Below are positions 1 through 12,103 of a DNA stretch of 37,293 nucleotides, one piece after another (position 1 is the first letter of the stretch; each line of letters starts with the position of its first letter). The DNA comes from Haplosporangium gracile. Taxonomy: Eukaryota > Mortierellomycota > Mortierellomycetes > Mortierellales > Mortierellaceae. The notes beneath the pieces were generated by a model. The model was not told where the DNA came from. It did no database searches and saw only the letters and a program-made list of their open reading frames with translations. The DNA lies in contig JAAAUF010000363.1 in the NCBI GenBank assembly GCA_015499985.1, forward strand, positions 1 to 37,293. The letters are read 5' to 3'. A program made the position numbers and the translations under genes.

Positions 1-2
1 TT

Positions 3-338
3 ATCCTCACCAAGCCCGAAGGCTCTGACACTGTTAACATCAGATTTGCTCGGGTGCCTTTGACCATCAAGTCTGACAAGACTAACACGGCCTACATCCC
101 TGAGCAGAAGGCGCGGCTCATCGTTGCTGACTACAATGTCCGTACAAACTTCTTGACTTCAAATGCAGATAATTTGGCAAACCGTATTCCGGTTGTCCAT
201 GTCCGCGATTTCATCGACTTCTTCGCCTCGCCCAAGGTTCCTTCCCAGGATGATGAGGTCCAACGTGGTTCTACCTCCTGCTTCAAGACCCGACCATTCT
301 TCAGGAACCAACAAACCATCATGTCCTGGATTCTTTAG
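3..338 (+). CDS. Secreted-protein paralogue, copy A, 3' part only
   Basis: This is the C-terminal 111 residues of a protein whose start lies left of the window. The reading frame is set by alignment with the second copy at 2771-3693, which matches it from position 3 to the stop. Shared stretches include AYIPEQKA, FFASPKVP and VQRGSTSCFKTRP, and the DNA similarity continues into the 3' flank. The family is not one I recognise. From the intact N-terminus of copy B it is probably a small secreted protein. Here the frame stops at TAG after MSWIL, whereas copy B runs on for 13 more residues because of a local 4-base length difference. No catalytic motif is visible. Confidence 0.65.
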   Translation: MLTKPEGSDTVNIRFARVPLTIKSDKTNTAYIPEQKARLIVADYNVRTNFLTSNADNLANRIPVVHVRDFIDFFASPKVPSQDDEVQRGSTSCFKTRPFFRNQQTIMSWIL

Positions 339-612
339 CTAGGCGTATGAGTAGGCTGATGTGTACATCTTAGCAAGTTTATTTATTCTGAAATGAATGT
401 CCTGTTTGGGCTCATCAGTCAATAACCATTTTTCCCTCTGACAAGCAACATTGGGTGTGGTGTGGATGGCGAGTAAGGACCCTAAGAGCAAACAGCGCGG
501 TAGAGAGAACATGTAGGGAGATATAAAAAGAGGGAGAGAGGGTAAGGGAAGTGTAGAACTCTATCTCCATGATATAACAGTACAAAACATGTGGAGGCAA
601 GTCCCACAACAC

Positions 613-631
613 TTTTTTTTTTTTTTTTTTT
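613..631 (+). repeat. Poly-T tract, T19
   Basis: An uninterrupted run of 19 T in the 3' flank of copy A. It is a plain homopolymer with no repeat structure around it. Confidence 0.9.
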
Positions 632-1703
632 GGTATTTTTTATTAGTTTTAGTGACTTGACCGATTCCTAAACTGCTTTATCATCCCTAAGCCCGACACT
701 CCGTCTCGCCCTAATAAGCACCCCACCCTGCGTCGATTAACTCTATTTTTTTTCTTTTTACCCGCCGATGGCAGTATTAAAAACACCATCAACCACTCTC
801 CTAGATTTAGACCGAACCTCCCTTCCTCTCCATTTTTTACTCATTGCAACTCGTTCTGATGTACTTTTACTCATGTCAACAAAAGGAGACGCCACCAATC
901 TTCTTTCTCTTTTTCTTCCTTAGCACAGATATCCCGATCCATTCTTTCAATAATGGCTTTCGTGCACAGACAGCTGTTCTTTTAGGTTCAACAGTACCAC
1001 TATCAAATTTTCACATATGTTTAACAAGATAGCTTAAAACAACTTAAAGATACATAACGAAACAGATGGTCTAAGTTGCGGTTTTCATGTTTAGGTACCA
1101 AACCACCAAAAAAAAATCACCAAATCCATGCCTCATTGTCTCCAGAATAATATTATGGCACCGACGCGTGGTTTTTTTTTCATTTTTTCTCTTCTATCAT
1201 TCATTAGAAAGCGCTCTACCGCTCATCATCCTCTCTACTAATACTCTTTCCTTTGTGCGTGCCAGGCGCGAAGCGGCTAGGATCACTTCTATACAACGCA
1301 CGCGTATGCGGTCAGATGAGACTTTTCTCACAGTCATCATAATTTTTTCACATAATGCATAGCATGCTAGCCATGAATAAATGATGTTCGACATGCAAAT
1401 GCAGCCAATTCTTTGATACCCGAACACATGGAAAGGCGGACAGGGAGCGAGATGATACAGAGTGTGAGAATTGGATGTTGGGTCCGACTAAAGAGCACTC
1501 CGTCCCGTCTCCCTCCACGCAAGACGAAAAAAACTAAAAGTAGGAACTGGCTTTTATATTCTCATGCATTGTGGTAAGGGTACTCTAGATGGCACATTGT
1601 CGACTGCTTTTTTGAGTCTCCTCATAACAAACTCAGCGGGATTATTCTTTTTTAAATGCGCACGAGCCATCTATGTAGATTTGTGTGGCCTGTGCAAAAT
1701 GGG

Positions 1704-1727
1704 AAAAAAAAAAAAAAAAAAAAAAAA
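1704..1727 (+). repeat. Poly-A tract, A24
   Basis: An uninterrupted run of 24 A, followed by a purine-only stretch to about 1755. It could be slippage or an old retroposition tail. No target-site duplication or coding relic is visible upstream. Confidence 0.9.
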
Positions 1728-2687
1728 GGGAGAGGGAAAAAAAGGGGGGAAAAAATAAAGATGAAAAAAAACCAGCGATTTTATGGGTCCTCAGATCCAA
1801 TTGAAAGCCGCCTAGGAAGGACCTTTCGCTCCCCTAAGCAATTGCAGCACTTTTACTGTATGTATTCGCAAGCTAGATGTCATTGTTTTCTAGCGGGACA
1901 AAGGGAGACAACTTGGAGACAGCCACTCGCAATTTGATAACTTCCAAGTCAGGAAGAAGCGAACTTTGAGACAATGCTCTCTCTCTCCCTCTTTCGCACT
2001 GCCTAACATGCAGACCAAGAAGTTTTACCTTAGCTCACTTAGGATCACTCTTGTATCAATGCCAAAGTCTTGTGCATTCATGTTAGCGTCTGTCCATGTA
2101 TCCCAATCGCTTGCTACCGCTAAGACACGTTTTTTTTTCTTGTTTAGACTGTAGTAACATGGGAAAGTAGTGCTGGGTGCCAAAACTCAACTGTATTTGC
2201 ATAAATCTCCACATCCCCTCTCTTTTGTGCCCGTTGCGGTTTTGGGCACAGATCATCATTTGTCGTGTTTGAATGTGGTTTGTAGGTGCATGCACATGAA
2301 ATTTCCATCAATGCGGGAACGTTCGAGCGATCCAGAATGGTCGTTTATGTTGCGCCCGTTACCAGACAATGGACCGTTGCTCAATTGTGGCTGCATGAGC
2401 ATCGGTATACTATGCACTGTATCACGCAAACATGGAGAAATGCATATGTGCGTATTTTCACATCCTTATTTCGATTCTCGAGCCACTTCTCTTTTTTTTT
2501 GCCATTTGCTCCACAAACTAAATCACTGAAACGCAAGGCATAACCCGACATATGTATGTGGTAAGAGTGTCTCTAGTTTCATAGAGCATACAGCAAGCAT
2601 GTTGCTGATACTCAAAAGCAGCATAAACAGCGCGCCATTCTTGTCCTTGAAAAAAAAATACGCAATGCTCAGTTCCACTTTTTTTCG

Positions 2688-2698
2688 CTATATATATG
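2688..2698 (+). promoter_or_regulatory. TATA-like box upstream of copy B
   Basis: The sequence ctatatatatg lies about 80 bp upstream of the start codon at 2771. It is the only strong TATA-like element close to this gene and sits at a sensible distance for a core promoter. Its assignment is an inference. Confidence 0.4.
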
Positions 2699-2770
2699 AC
2701 CCATGTCAACCTCCCAACTGCTCGTTTTCTACTTTCTACTCCAACCAACAAGCAACAACAAACATCTCCA

Positions 2771-3693
2771 ATGCTTCTCATCAAGACTGTCGCTCTTCTC
2801 TGCTCAGGTATGTGGCCAAACTGATGCTGAATCAAACACATCCAAGTTTACCTCCAGCAAAGCAAAGCTAACTAAGTGCTATTGTCTCTATCGAACACAT
2901 AGCCACGGCTGCGATGGCTGCCAATGCCGTCATCTCTGGAGCGATCCTTGTGGGAGAAGACATCACAAATTATTCCGTGGACGCTGCTGAGATCTTTAGA
3001 GACCCTAACAACCACGCCAGTGCCGCCGCGTCGATCCTGATCTACTCGGCCAAGTCGACTGACTTTTCTCCTGCAACTGGGGAACCCAAGTCGCTCGGCC
3101 ATACCCTTGATGCGTTTGTGCACAAGGTCGCTACCTTCCCCGGCTTCTAGGCCAAACACTCGATGGACGAACACCTCGCGCTCAACGGCTCTCTCATGCA
3201 GTTTGAGCAGGTCATCCGCAAGAAACTCGACGACCCCCACACCGCTCGCGCTTTCCGTGACTTGATCCCTGGGTACATGCAGGACGAATCGTTGACGGAC
3301 TGGATTCTCAGCCTCATCGTCGTCTCCAAGCCCGAAGACCCTGATACTGTCAATGTCAAATTGGCTCGCATGTCTTTAACCATTCAGCGGGACAAGTATC
3401 AAATGGCCTACATCCCTGAGCAGAAGGCACACCTCATGGTTGCTGACTACGAGGTTAACCAAGACTTCCTGTCTGGTAATGCTGAGAAGTTGGCGGGTGT
3501 TATGAAGATTGTCCATGTCCACGATTTTATGGACTTCTTCGCCTCCCCCAAGGTTCCTCCCCAGGATGATAAGGTCCAACGTGGTTCTACCTCCTGCTTC
3601 AAGACCCGACCAATCTTCAGGAGTCGCCAGACCATAATGTCCTGGTTCCTCTGGATAGATAGGCGTATGAACAGGCTAGTATGTAAGTCTTAG
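2771..3693 (+). pseudogene. Secreted-protein paralogue, copy B, with in-frame TAG
   Basis: The ATG at 2771 opens a 37-base exon (2771-2807), followed by a GTATGT..TAG intron (2808-2902) and a long exon from 2903. The N-terminus, MLLIKTVALLCSATAAMA, is a clear signal peptide. The frame is open to a TAG at 3148-3150, after VATFPGF, and then continues in the same frame for another 181 codons to 3693. The second part aligns throughout with copy A. So one substitution splits an otherwise intact gene into a 94-residue secreted peptide and an untranslated remainder. The TAG is followed by GCC, not a classic leaky context. The C-terminus (WIDRRMNRLVCKS) extends past copy A's stop through a 4-base length change, a second sign of relaxed constraint. 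Readthrough or a sequencing error are alternatives. The family is unknown. Confidence 0.6.
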
Positions 3694-4039
3694 CCAGTTT
3701 GTCTATTCTGAACATTAGCTTGTACTCTGTTTGGTCTCATCAACAACCATTCTCTCTCTAACACTTTTTCGCCAACCAACCTTGTTGCCTCTTTTTGTTA
3801 TTCTTTGGAGTCAACTCGTCCCATCTCTTCAACGACTGTGTAAAGCCAGTCGATTGTAGATCATGTTCCAACATTCATCACTATCAAATCTTGACCTCCT
3901 CCCCTATCTTTGCAAAGCTATCTTGCTACAACAAACAAACAAACAAACAAACAAAGAACAAATAACGAAATATATGCTCTTCCTTCATTTCTCTTCAACT
4001 AAAAACAAAACAATATGGTATGACTACATCGACGTGAGA
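3694..4039. other. Convergent 3' flanks of copy B and MED23
   Basis: 346 bp between the stop of copy B (plus) and the stop of MED23 (minus). Its left part resembles the 3' flank of copy A, so the duplication extended past the coding region. It also holds the short tandem repeat at 3928-3955. No gene is seen. Confidence 0.6.
3928..3955 (+). repeat. (ACAA)n microsatellite
   Basis: About seven units of a tetranucleotide repeat (acaa), with the pattern decaying at the right edge. Confidence 0.85.
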
Positions 4040-7000
4040 TCAGACAATGTTGCCAAGTCGTCCTTGGAGCCATGGTCGCATGCCCTTGAGCAGAAGCGCC
4101 AATCGGGCACTGGTATCTGGGTCCTTAGGAATGTGGGCCCGAACATGATGGCTAAAAAGTTTTGAATAAAAAAAAACAAAATAATGTTAGGTTTGGGCTC
4201 AACGAAGACAGACAAATCAACCATTGGAGAAAAGTGCACATCTCGACAACAACAAAAAATACTTACATAAAATCAATGACTCTTTCCAGAGTGCAGAGCC
4301 CAGGCGCCGCGGCGACCTCGATCATGTCGGTCACCATGATGAACAACTCGACCAGGACCACAAAGAAGTGTCCCGTCGTGCCCCCAATTTGCACCTTTTC
4401 GAATCGGTGTGTCAAAGGTCCAATCAATGCACAGATGAACAGCAGCTGCGTATCCGTCCTGATGCTTTTGTTCTTGACCATCTTCTTGGGCATGTCCGGG
4501 TCCGTCACCGTCGCTGTTGCTCCTCCATTCTCGCCCACCTCATCACCTTCATCTCCATGATGTCCTTCTTCAATCTCCTCGTCACGCAAGCTGTCGTAGT
4601 GACTGTTGATCCGAATCAGCTTGTTGTTGTAGTTGAGCAGACTAGATCCCGCCGGTGGTGGCAGACATGTCCCTTGTCTCCAGTTCTCGAGACACTTCAT
4701 CACGCGGAGTAAAATATCCGCCGAGGAGTAGTGGACAACCGCATGGAAGAACGTCAAGAAGGAGTTGGGGAGGTTGCTCCTGTAGTTGTGGCGATTGTAG
4801 GTGTAGCTGCTGAACAGACTGGAGAGCAGCATATCCTGAGCTGTTGTTCGCTTCCCTATTGACGAGGCACTGGCATCGTGGTGGTGACCGTTGATCTCTG
4901 GCTTCATACCCCTTGATCCTTCTGGTGCTCCTGCCCCCTTTGCCCCACTGTAAGCAGCAGTGGCCGACGCAAGTCTTAATGCGGCCGTAGATTTTGCCGA
5001 GGGCGTTGAGGCCTGCAAGAGGGTCTCGTCCGTCCGCGTGAAAGAGTCCACCTCGACAAAGAACAGATCCATAAACTCCTTGGGCAACGCCGACAACAGC
5101 AATCCTGCCGCATGAATAACTCGAGCCTCTGGGACAACTCTCGAAGTCGAGCTGGTACCATTCGACCCAGATCCTGAACTGGCAGATGGCGTCGCTGCTG
5201 AAGCCACTGATCCTAGACGCTTGCCAAGAACCAAACTCAAAAGCTGCTCTATAAACCTTTCTTTGGGGATCGGCGCCGACAGCGTCTCGATAACTGCAAT
5301 GTATAGACCCTGGGCTGCGGGGTTGGAAATCTCGCGGTATTGACGTTCGGGCATAGAAGGGTCCGTCTTCATGCCGCACTCCTTGGGATCCATACTGACG
5401 GCTAACTTGCGGCAGATCTCGTGTACATAGTGCTCATCAAAGAGCTCCTCGGACCGGTTCGCATCTTGAATGTAGTCGGTCAAAACTGGTGAGAGCTCGA
5501 CCTGCTTAAAGTCCAGTAACTTGACCAGCGCCTTAACGATTCGTGGATCCCGAAGTGTCGGTGACTCGTAGTAGTAGAGCAATGTGTCACGGACGAATCC
5601 CATGGGCGTACTGTGGTACAGGTACATAGACCCAAACTGGTCCAGGAAGGTGATGAGGGTGTCGGTCATCTGGTACTCGATGAAACGGCCAATAATTATG
5701 TCAAAGATGTTGACCAGGCGGATGAGAACATTGTTGTAGCTGACCAGGAGCGGCGTCTCCACAGGTGGGACGATGTTAGTATTTCCTGTTCTGACCTCGT
5801 GTGCCTCAAAACTGAAGTACTCTGGGTAGCGGGCAAGGTAGCTCTGAAGCTTCTCATAGTACGCGTCCTCCTCCCAGGCACGGGGGTTGAAACCAAGCGA
5901 GTTCCAGTGAGCAATGCGGCTAGAGAGTTCCGAAGAGTGGATAGTCATCTGGATGACAATTTTGAGACCAAGGTCACCGGAACGAGCGGGGTGGCCAGTC
6001 ATGAGCGCCTGAAGGACGTGCTCAATGCTGAGGAGCTGATACTTCCAGACCAGGTCGTCAAAGACGCGAACGACAAGGTCAAAGGTATCCGTGACGCTGG
6101 GGTTCTTAGGATCCACCTTCCATAGAGCATAATCGATTAGCTGCTGGGTATAGGTTGACATGTGTGATGGTGGGAACTGAAGCATGACCGCCCTGACATC
6201 CTCCAGCATCGTCTCTGATATTTGCTGGTGAATGATAATAATCTCCCAGAAGACGCACAGGAAGAAGGGATGGTTCGCCATATCTGAGTAATGGCTCAAA
6301 ATATACGTGTTGGGCTCGGTTCCCTTGGGCACAAGGAGAACGTTGTGAATCGACGTGCCCTCCAAAAGTGTCGAAACCTCGCCCTCTGTCACCGCTCCAG
6401 GGATTCCGTTAGCAGTTCCTGACTGCTCCTGGTTCCTGTAAAAGTCCCGAACAGGCTCCGGGAAGAAAGCCATAATCTCCTCAGTCCAGATGATGGGATG
6501 CTTGTGCAGAATCTGGAGGATCTCAGCAATGATTCCCTGAGGTGCGTCGCCCTGACCTCGAAGCTTTACCACACGAGCAATCGTCATGACAGCCCGACGT
6601 GCCAGAGCTTCCGACTCTTCAAACCAGAAGGGTCGCTCCCGTTTGTTGTCCACCAACGACCGCAAGAACTTGTGGCTGGTCTGGATGCTCAGGGCACTGT
6701 GGTTGCAGGCTTCCACCAGGTTGTGAAGCGCTCGGTGCTTGGTTCCTGAAAGTGCAAACTTCATGTAGTGAAGCAGATGAGCACAGGTCGCCGTGAACTT
6801 GAGGGGCCGGATAAGTCGGAAATTGAGAAGTTGTAAAACGGTGAACTGCCAGCGTGTCGTCTCCATAGGCACATCCTGTATTGACTTCCGGTCGTATCGT
6901 CGCAATTTATCGAACAGAACCTTAATGACAGGCTCCACTGAGCAGGGCGTGCTTGACAGCAACTTGTAGACAACATCGATCACATAGGGCGAGACGAACT

Positions 7001-9560
7001 TGACTTGAGGTGGTGGGTCTCCGTGGAAACGAGGTCCTAGCTCGCCGTCCAACATCATCTTGTAAATCAGACCCAGGAGTCTAAAATGCACATAGAAAAA
7101 AATATCGCAGATTAGCTTCTTTGATTAGGTAACTGAGACCATCATAGAAAGCTAACCAATTTTGTTACCTGTGCTTGGTATCGATGTTTAGCATGTCGAG
7201 CAGTCTGTGACTGAGAATGCCTCCCTTCAAGAACATGCCTGAGGCGTCCAGCTCTGGCTCTTTTCCTTGGTAGTTGGGCACCAAGTAGATGAAAAGAGTT
7301 CCCGCGACAATATGCTGGCGGATTTGAGACTCCATGGCGACCTTGACGTTCTCCTGAGTTGGAAGATTCGTGAGGCAGGTAAGATCTTGGAGGTTGTTCT
7401 TGTACTTGGTTAGGAAGTACGACTGGACGTTGTAACAAATCTGCGAGTAGTAAGGCCAGATGACGGCGAGTTTGGGATGGCGTAACTTCATCATAGACCG
7501 ATCTCGAATGTAGATTTGTTGATGACTGATGGCGCACTGGAGAGCGAGGTCGCGGAGGTAAAAGCCGTCCTTGGAGTTGACCTGGTCCTCGTTGTAAAGG
7601 GCAATCAAAAGTCGGAAAAGGTGTTCGTCGCCAGCATAGTCCTGCGCCAAAAGCTTGTCTTTACCACCAACTTTCTCAATGTGAATGAGCTGGAGCAACA
7701 AAAAGATGAGCGTGTTGTCCTTCTCGAGTTCTGCCGGCTCCTTGTCAGTCGGCGTGATCATAGCATGATAATCGACAATCAAGTCTTCGTAAAGAACCGA
7801 GTATCCAGTAGGGTAGATGTTGGAAATTTGAGAGAGTTCCGATCCGACAAAGGCATACAGCTGGTCCGACAACTCGATTAACAGCTCCATGAAGTCGATG
7901 TTGTCAGGAATGACCATATCTGGGTTGGCAGTGACGGGTGGGTGCATGTCTGATTGCCGAGGTTCGTGGAATCGACTGTGGCGTTGAATGCAGCGGACCA
8001 CGTCGCGGGTTTTGTTGACAAGAGATTCCCGCAGTGCTGAAACCCCTGCAGGGTTGTGAGGGAGTTGGCGGATCATGAAGAAAATTTCGTCCGATGGCGC
8101 CCTTTGGTACAACAAATCGCCAAACAGACTGACATAAGTCGTCATCTGCCCATCCTTGATCCCTTTAGCCTGAATGGGTACAAGAAAGTCAAAAATTCCG
8201 CTGTTAATAGCTTTTCTCTACAATATTGTATATCTCCAAATGCAACCAAAAGTTCCTCAACTTACATAGTCTGGAGTAAAGAGAAGGTGGCTGGGGCGCT
8301 GAGTGAGGTTGGTGAACTCGTGCTGACGGTTGATCTGCGAGATGAGGGGCCATGAGGCATCTGGGGGCATGACCAAAAACGCCAGATTCTGCCGTCGCTC
8401 CTGAAGATGATCCATGAACCGCTCCAAAGTCCAATGAATGACCACGCCCGGTGGAAACACTTGAGAGATCTAATGATTGGTAGTAGATTACATATGTCAG
8501 TATGTGCCTATTTGGCAACACCCATCAAAGTCCAGCACAAGTCAAACGGCATACCTCGCGGAGCAAGTCGTAATAAGTGGCGTGTGCAGTCTTAGTCGCG
8601 CTTGGGATCTCCAGGAATGCCTGAATGACCTCAAGACCCTTTGACGCACACTCTATCTGGTCGTGGTTACAGTTTAGTGGCAAGACGTTGACCTTTTTAA
8701 GGATCGACATTATGATGGCGACCGAGGTCTCCGCAGGGATCGTCTCGCAATCGGGTTGCTGTAGGCATCGCAGAATGAGCGCCATAGTTCCTGTCCACTG
8801 AAGCTGGTTGAAAACATCCAAGTACTGTGTTAATTGGATAAACGACTTGCTGAGAGAGATGGGTGATTTGATGCGATCGTAGAGTGGTAATGTCGAGTTT
8901 GGGTGAAAGATGTTGTATAAAAGTGCAAGAAGCATAGCAGACCTCGCTGGTGACTGTAAAGAGTTATGGTAGATCTGGAATAGTGTTGCTAATGGCTCGT
9001 TCTGATTTTGAAAAAGGCGTTTTTTTTTGAGTCGATCAGCTAACTGTGGTTGCACTTAATCGTCACCAATTGACATAGTTCATGATTGTTTGTTCATAAA
9101 TGTAAACGTACCACACTGTCCATGGACTTGCACACTTTAAGGAACTCTGCCGCCAAGACTGATAAACATTTCGAGTTTTCTGAATCCGCAAGGTATTTTG
9201 CCCATGTTGTTGTCGGGTTCAGTCTTCTCTTCTTGGGCGCCGGTACCTGAAAGATGCTATTATGTTCCAAAGTCCACGTGAGACAGCGCCATGAGGATTA
9301 GTTTGATGAGAGTCGATGTCATTCCATGTCATCGCCACTTTTCCTGTAGATGTCTCGTTGCCACTTGCCAGAAAAAGTTGTCTTTGTCTCCTGTAACCAC
9401 TGGCGCCTATTGTAATGCAATACATAAGTTATCGAAGAGTTGTTAGAGACATCAGCGGTTTGTCCGATGATTGAGCGCTTAGGATGTGTCTTTGTCCCTG
9501 GGGTACCTTGATGTCGGTTTCATTAAGGACCGCGTCCAGCTGGGTTGTGAATGCCTGCAT
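4040..9560 (-). CDS. MED23: Mediator complex subunit 23 (MED23)
   Basis: A tail-module subunit of Mediator that links activators to RNA polymerase II. The encoded order of segments follows animal MED23: an FFPEPVRDFY stretch, HPFFLCVFWEIIIIHQQI, VFDDLVWKYQLLSIEHV, YLARYPEYFSFEAHE, NIFDIIIGRFIEYQ, NPAAQGLYIAVIETL and ICALIGPLTHRFE. Model exons in coding order: 9507-9560, 9112-9246, 8555-9043, 8266-8469, 7169-8169, 4267-7080, 4040-4151. They total 4809 bases, about 1602 residues, against about 1370 in humans. The last exon adds HHVRAHIPKD and ends LQGRLGNIV. It is supported by alignment to the human C-terminus and by the GTAAGT donor at 4266. The first intron (9247-9506, donor GTACCC) is the weakest part; another small exon may sit inside it. 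Serine-rich inserts near 5000-5200 lengthen the protein. S. cerevisiae has no MED23. Confidence 0.88.
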
Positions 9561-9901
9561 CTCCTTTGTGTCTTTGTGTGTTTGGTGAGTCCTACCACCT
9601 GGTGGTCTATTACTGCAGAGAGACTCGACTCGACTTTTTTGTCGCGATTTGTGTCGATGCTACCAGTTGGTGTGGTGATCTCGAGAAGTGAGGAGAGTGT
9701 CGAGAGTGCTGATGGTCAAAAACTGGACTTCCTCAAAAACCGCGCTCCTTTGCCAGCCAGCCACTCTTCTCAGGGACTGCTTTTTCAAGTTCATTTCACG
9801 ACGCCAAGGGGTATCATTTTAAAGTCGGTTCATTCTATTGTTCATTGTATCCGTTATTATCGTCAGCCGCAACTGTGTGTTGAAACTAATATATATCTTG
9901 T
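9561..9901. other. Intergenic spacer, MED23 promoter and UGO1 3' flank
   Basis: 341 bp between the UGO1 stop and the MED23 start, both on the minus strand. I see no coding frame of note and no clear TATA box; it should hold the MED23 promoter. Confidence 0.5.
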
Positions 9902-11826
9902 CTACCAGTCGTCGCCCTCGTCCTGCAAGTTGGTAACAGCACCAACCGCAAAAAGTGTGACATTGCTCGTCAAATGCATGCCCAGCCCCGTGTACAGTCC
10001 GCGCACTCCCCAGGCAGAGTACCATGGACGTTGAGCCACGCCGCCCTTGTTGACGCTGTTAGAGACTCTCTTATGATGCCCACCCTCCTCCTTGATGATC
10101 CTGTAGACACAGTCGACCATGCCATAGTAGGGTCTCTTGCGAGTCTCAACCACAGTCCTGTACTTTTTGGATCCGGCAACGGGAAGACGACGGTCACCAT
10201 GGTCGGTCTTGACCTGGATCTGAAGACGCTTTCTGACAGTTTCGATGGGCAGGCGGACCAGCAACTCGATGGTGTTGAGGCCTAACTCTGCCAAGGAGTA
10301 CAAAAATGGCGAGTCAGCGGCTGAGAGCTTAAAGACCCGATCGATGATCAGAGGGATCGAGTTTGACAGGAGAGGCGTCAAGGTGTGGTAAATAAGTGTA
10401 GGGAAGAGATTGACGCCTCCCCAGAGCGCCGTGAAGCCCTCCTCCTGGATGATGGTTGAGATACAGTTGAACATGCCACTGTACTTGCGCTGCAGAGGGT
10501 TGGCAGTCTGCACCACAAGTCTAAATGTATGGGTTGAGGTGGTCGAAAGTCAAAAGAAATTTCAGTGCCTGGTGGGGTCACGGCCATCCATTACTGGCAA
10601 AAATATGCTTTACATGGAGATTATTTTTACCTCGTACGGACGAGCTCGAGGGGCGAGAGGAGAAAGCCGACGACGAGATGACTAGTGACCATGGTGGCAA
10701 TGTTAGGTCCGACGTGGTCCAGATGCACCAAGGGGATAGTATCGTCGTAAAGATCGAATGTATCGTTCAAGGTCGCCTCCAGCGTAGGCTGAGCAAACAA
10801 GTGCATCATTTCGTAGATCCAGTTGGTATATTGACCTAAGCGCGCATGCACACACAAAACGTGGTTTAAAAAGATCAGCCGCTGGTGTTTTGATCACTGT
10901 CCAACCAGAATTGCATTGGCCCACCCCTTCTCTCTCAGGAATGACCAAATCGGGACACGCATCATAGAATAGATTCTCCCTATTACCTTTCCAAAGAGAC
11001 ATCCAGCCTTCGGTAGGGTGATTGGCAAGGCCCGTCATCGCCTTCCAGACCCCTCCTTCAACGGGCGCCATCTGATAATCTGGTCTGGATGCTTCATCGT
11101 AAACGCTTGGTCGGAAGAGCTCTCCTGACTCGGGGTTTGTCGTAGAGCTGACAGGCGCCTGAGAGTCATAGTCGCGATGATCGTGTTCAAATCGGCTACG
11201 GACATCGGCCCGATCGACATGACCATATTCGTTATATCGGTTGTTATTGCCGGTGTAGTATCCTCCTGCACCCGATGGGCCTGTTCGCTCGTTGTAATAA
11301 CGGCTTCTTTCTGCCTCTACCTCGAGCAACCTCTGGTGGTCCTGCTCGCGTCGGTGCTGAGTACATAAAAAAAACATGGAGTCGTTCAAAGTGGAAGTAT
11401 GTGTTAATCGGATGCTCGCTGGATCAAGGTACTAATAAAAAATCCTTCTCAATGGTTTCCCTCTCTTTACTCTAAACACTTGAAAGAGTAAAGGCTCACC
11501 TTTTCGGCAATGTCAAAGTCATCTCCGTTGAATCCATCGTCATTGGGCAAGTACTGAACCTGCAACAGGGTCTGACCAGCCTCGAAAGGGGCAGCGATAG
11601 CAAGAGTCATGTACTTGATAAGACCATAGCTGGCGAGTTCCTTTGCGGCCGCCTGAGAGTTGAGCTCATTCTGGGCGGCGAGTTCCTCCTCGAGGGTGGC
11701 GGACGAGAGGGTGTTGTTGTAGTAGGACTGAAGGGGCGAGTCTGAGGCCGAGTAGTAAGGTCGGAGAGGGTTGGGGCTGTTGGCGTTAGGTGCTCCTCCT
11801 GGGGGCGGGTAGCTGTAGTGTGACAT
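9902..11826 (-). CDS. UGO1: Mitochondrial fusion protein Ugo1 (modified mitochondrial carrier)
   Basis: Ugo1 is a mitochondrial-carrier relative in the outer membrane that connects the fusion GTPases Fzo1 and Mgm1. Exons in coding order: 11500-11826, 10987-11356, 10631-10835, 9902-10520. They total 1521 bases, 506 residues, close to yeast Ugo1 (502). Visible marks are the N-terminal NPLRPYY, the first carrier-like segment APFEAGQTLLQVQYLP, SLWKGQYTNWIYEM made across the 10836-10986 intron, LSPLELVRTRLVVQT across the next intron, and LPIETVRKRLQIQ near the C-terminus. A disordered Tyr/Arg-rich linker (about residues 125-200) separates the first segment from the rest. The start at 11826 is chosen because it gives the family N-terminus; a longer in-frame start would add about 50 lysine- and serine-rich residues. 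It is transcribed away from the RnpA-like gene. Confidence 0.88.
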
Positions 11827-12103
11827 TGCTAGATTTTGATGTCCTTTTTTTTGTTTTTGTCCTCGTGAGGAAGAAGGATGATGATCAGAAAAAGAAAGGG
11901 AAGAAAACAATAAAATAAAAAGAGTTTGTCGACATGGTCCTCCTCCTGTTTTTGCTCTCTTACTCCTCACCAACAAAACCCAGTCTATTTTCTCCTTTCT
12001 TTCCGCGTGTCGGATTGCACCGAACTGTCCCGATTTGGAAATTGATCACTCCGTTCTCCTTGTGTGCGCTTCTTTTTTCTCACTCGTACTTGATCTCAAT
12101 ACC
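11827..12103. promoter_or_regulatory. Divergent promoter of UGO1 and the RnpA-like gene
   Basis: 277 bp separate the two start codons. This space must hold both core promoters and 5' leaders. It contains T- and CT-rich tracts (for example around 11960-12000 and 12070-12080) but no obvious TATA box. Both predicted products are mitochondrial, so shared regulation is plausible. That is an inference from layout alone. Confidence 0.5.

Larger units (their letters stand above)
339..2770. other. Gene-poor AT-rich interval between two tandem paralogues
   Basis: About 2.4 kb with no open frame above 122 codons and none that resembles a protein family on either strand. It holds long homopolymer tracts (T19 at 613-631, A24 at 1704-1727) and many short T runs. 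The first part is the 3' flank of copy A; the last part should contain the promoter and 5' leader of copy B. I see no terminal repeats or transposase remnant. Confidence 0.6.

Noticed and set aside
1704..1727. Poly-A tract as the tail of a retroposed gene
   Set aside because: No coding relic upstream and no flanking target-site duplication could be seen.
1656..1937. Lys-rich frames across the A24 tract
   Set aside because: They arise from the homopolymer and have no other coding character.
4642..5379. 245-codon minus-strand frame inside MED23
   Set aside because: It overlaps the MED23 exon in another frame; the MED23 frame matches the family throughout.
10703..11389. 228-codon minus-strand frame as one UGO1 exon
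   Set aside because: It reads through the intron 10836-10986; splicing at GTAATA and TTAG restores the family sequence LWKGQYTNWIYE.
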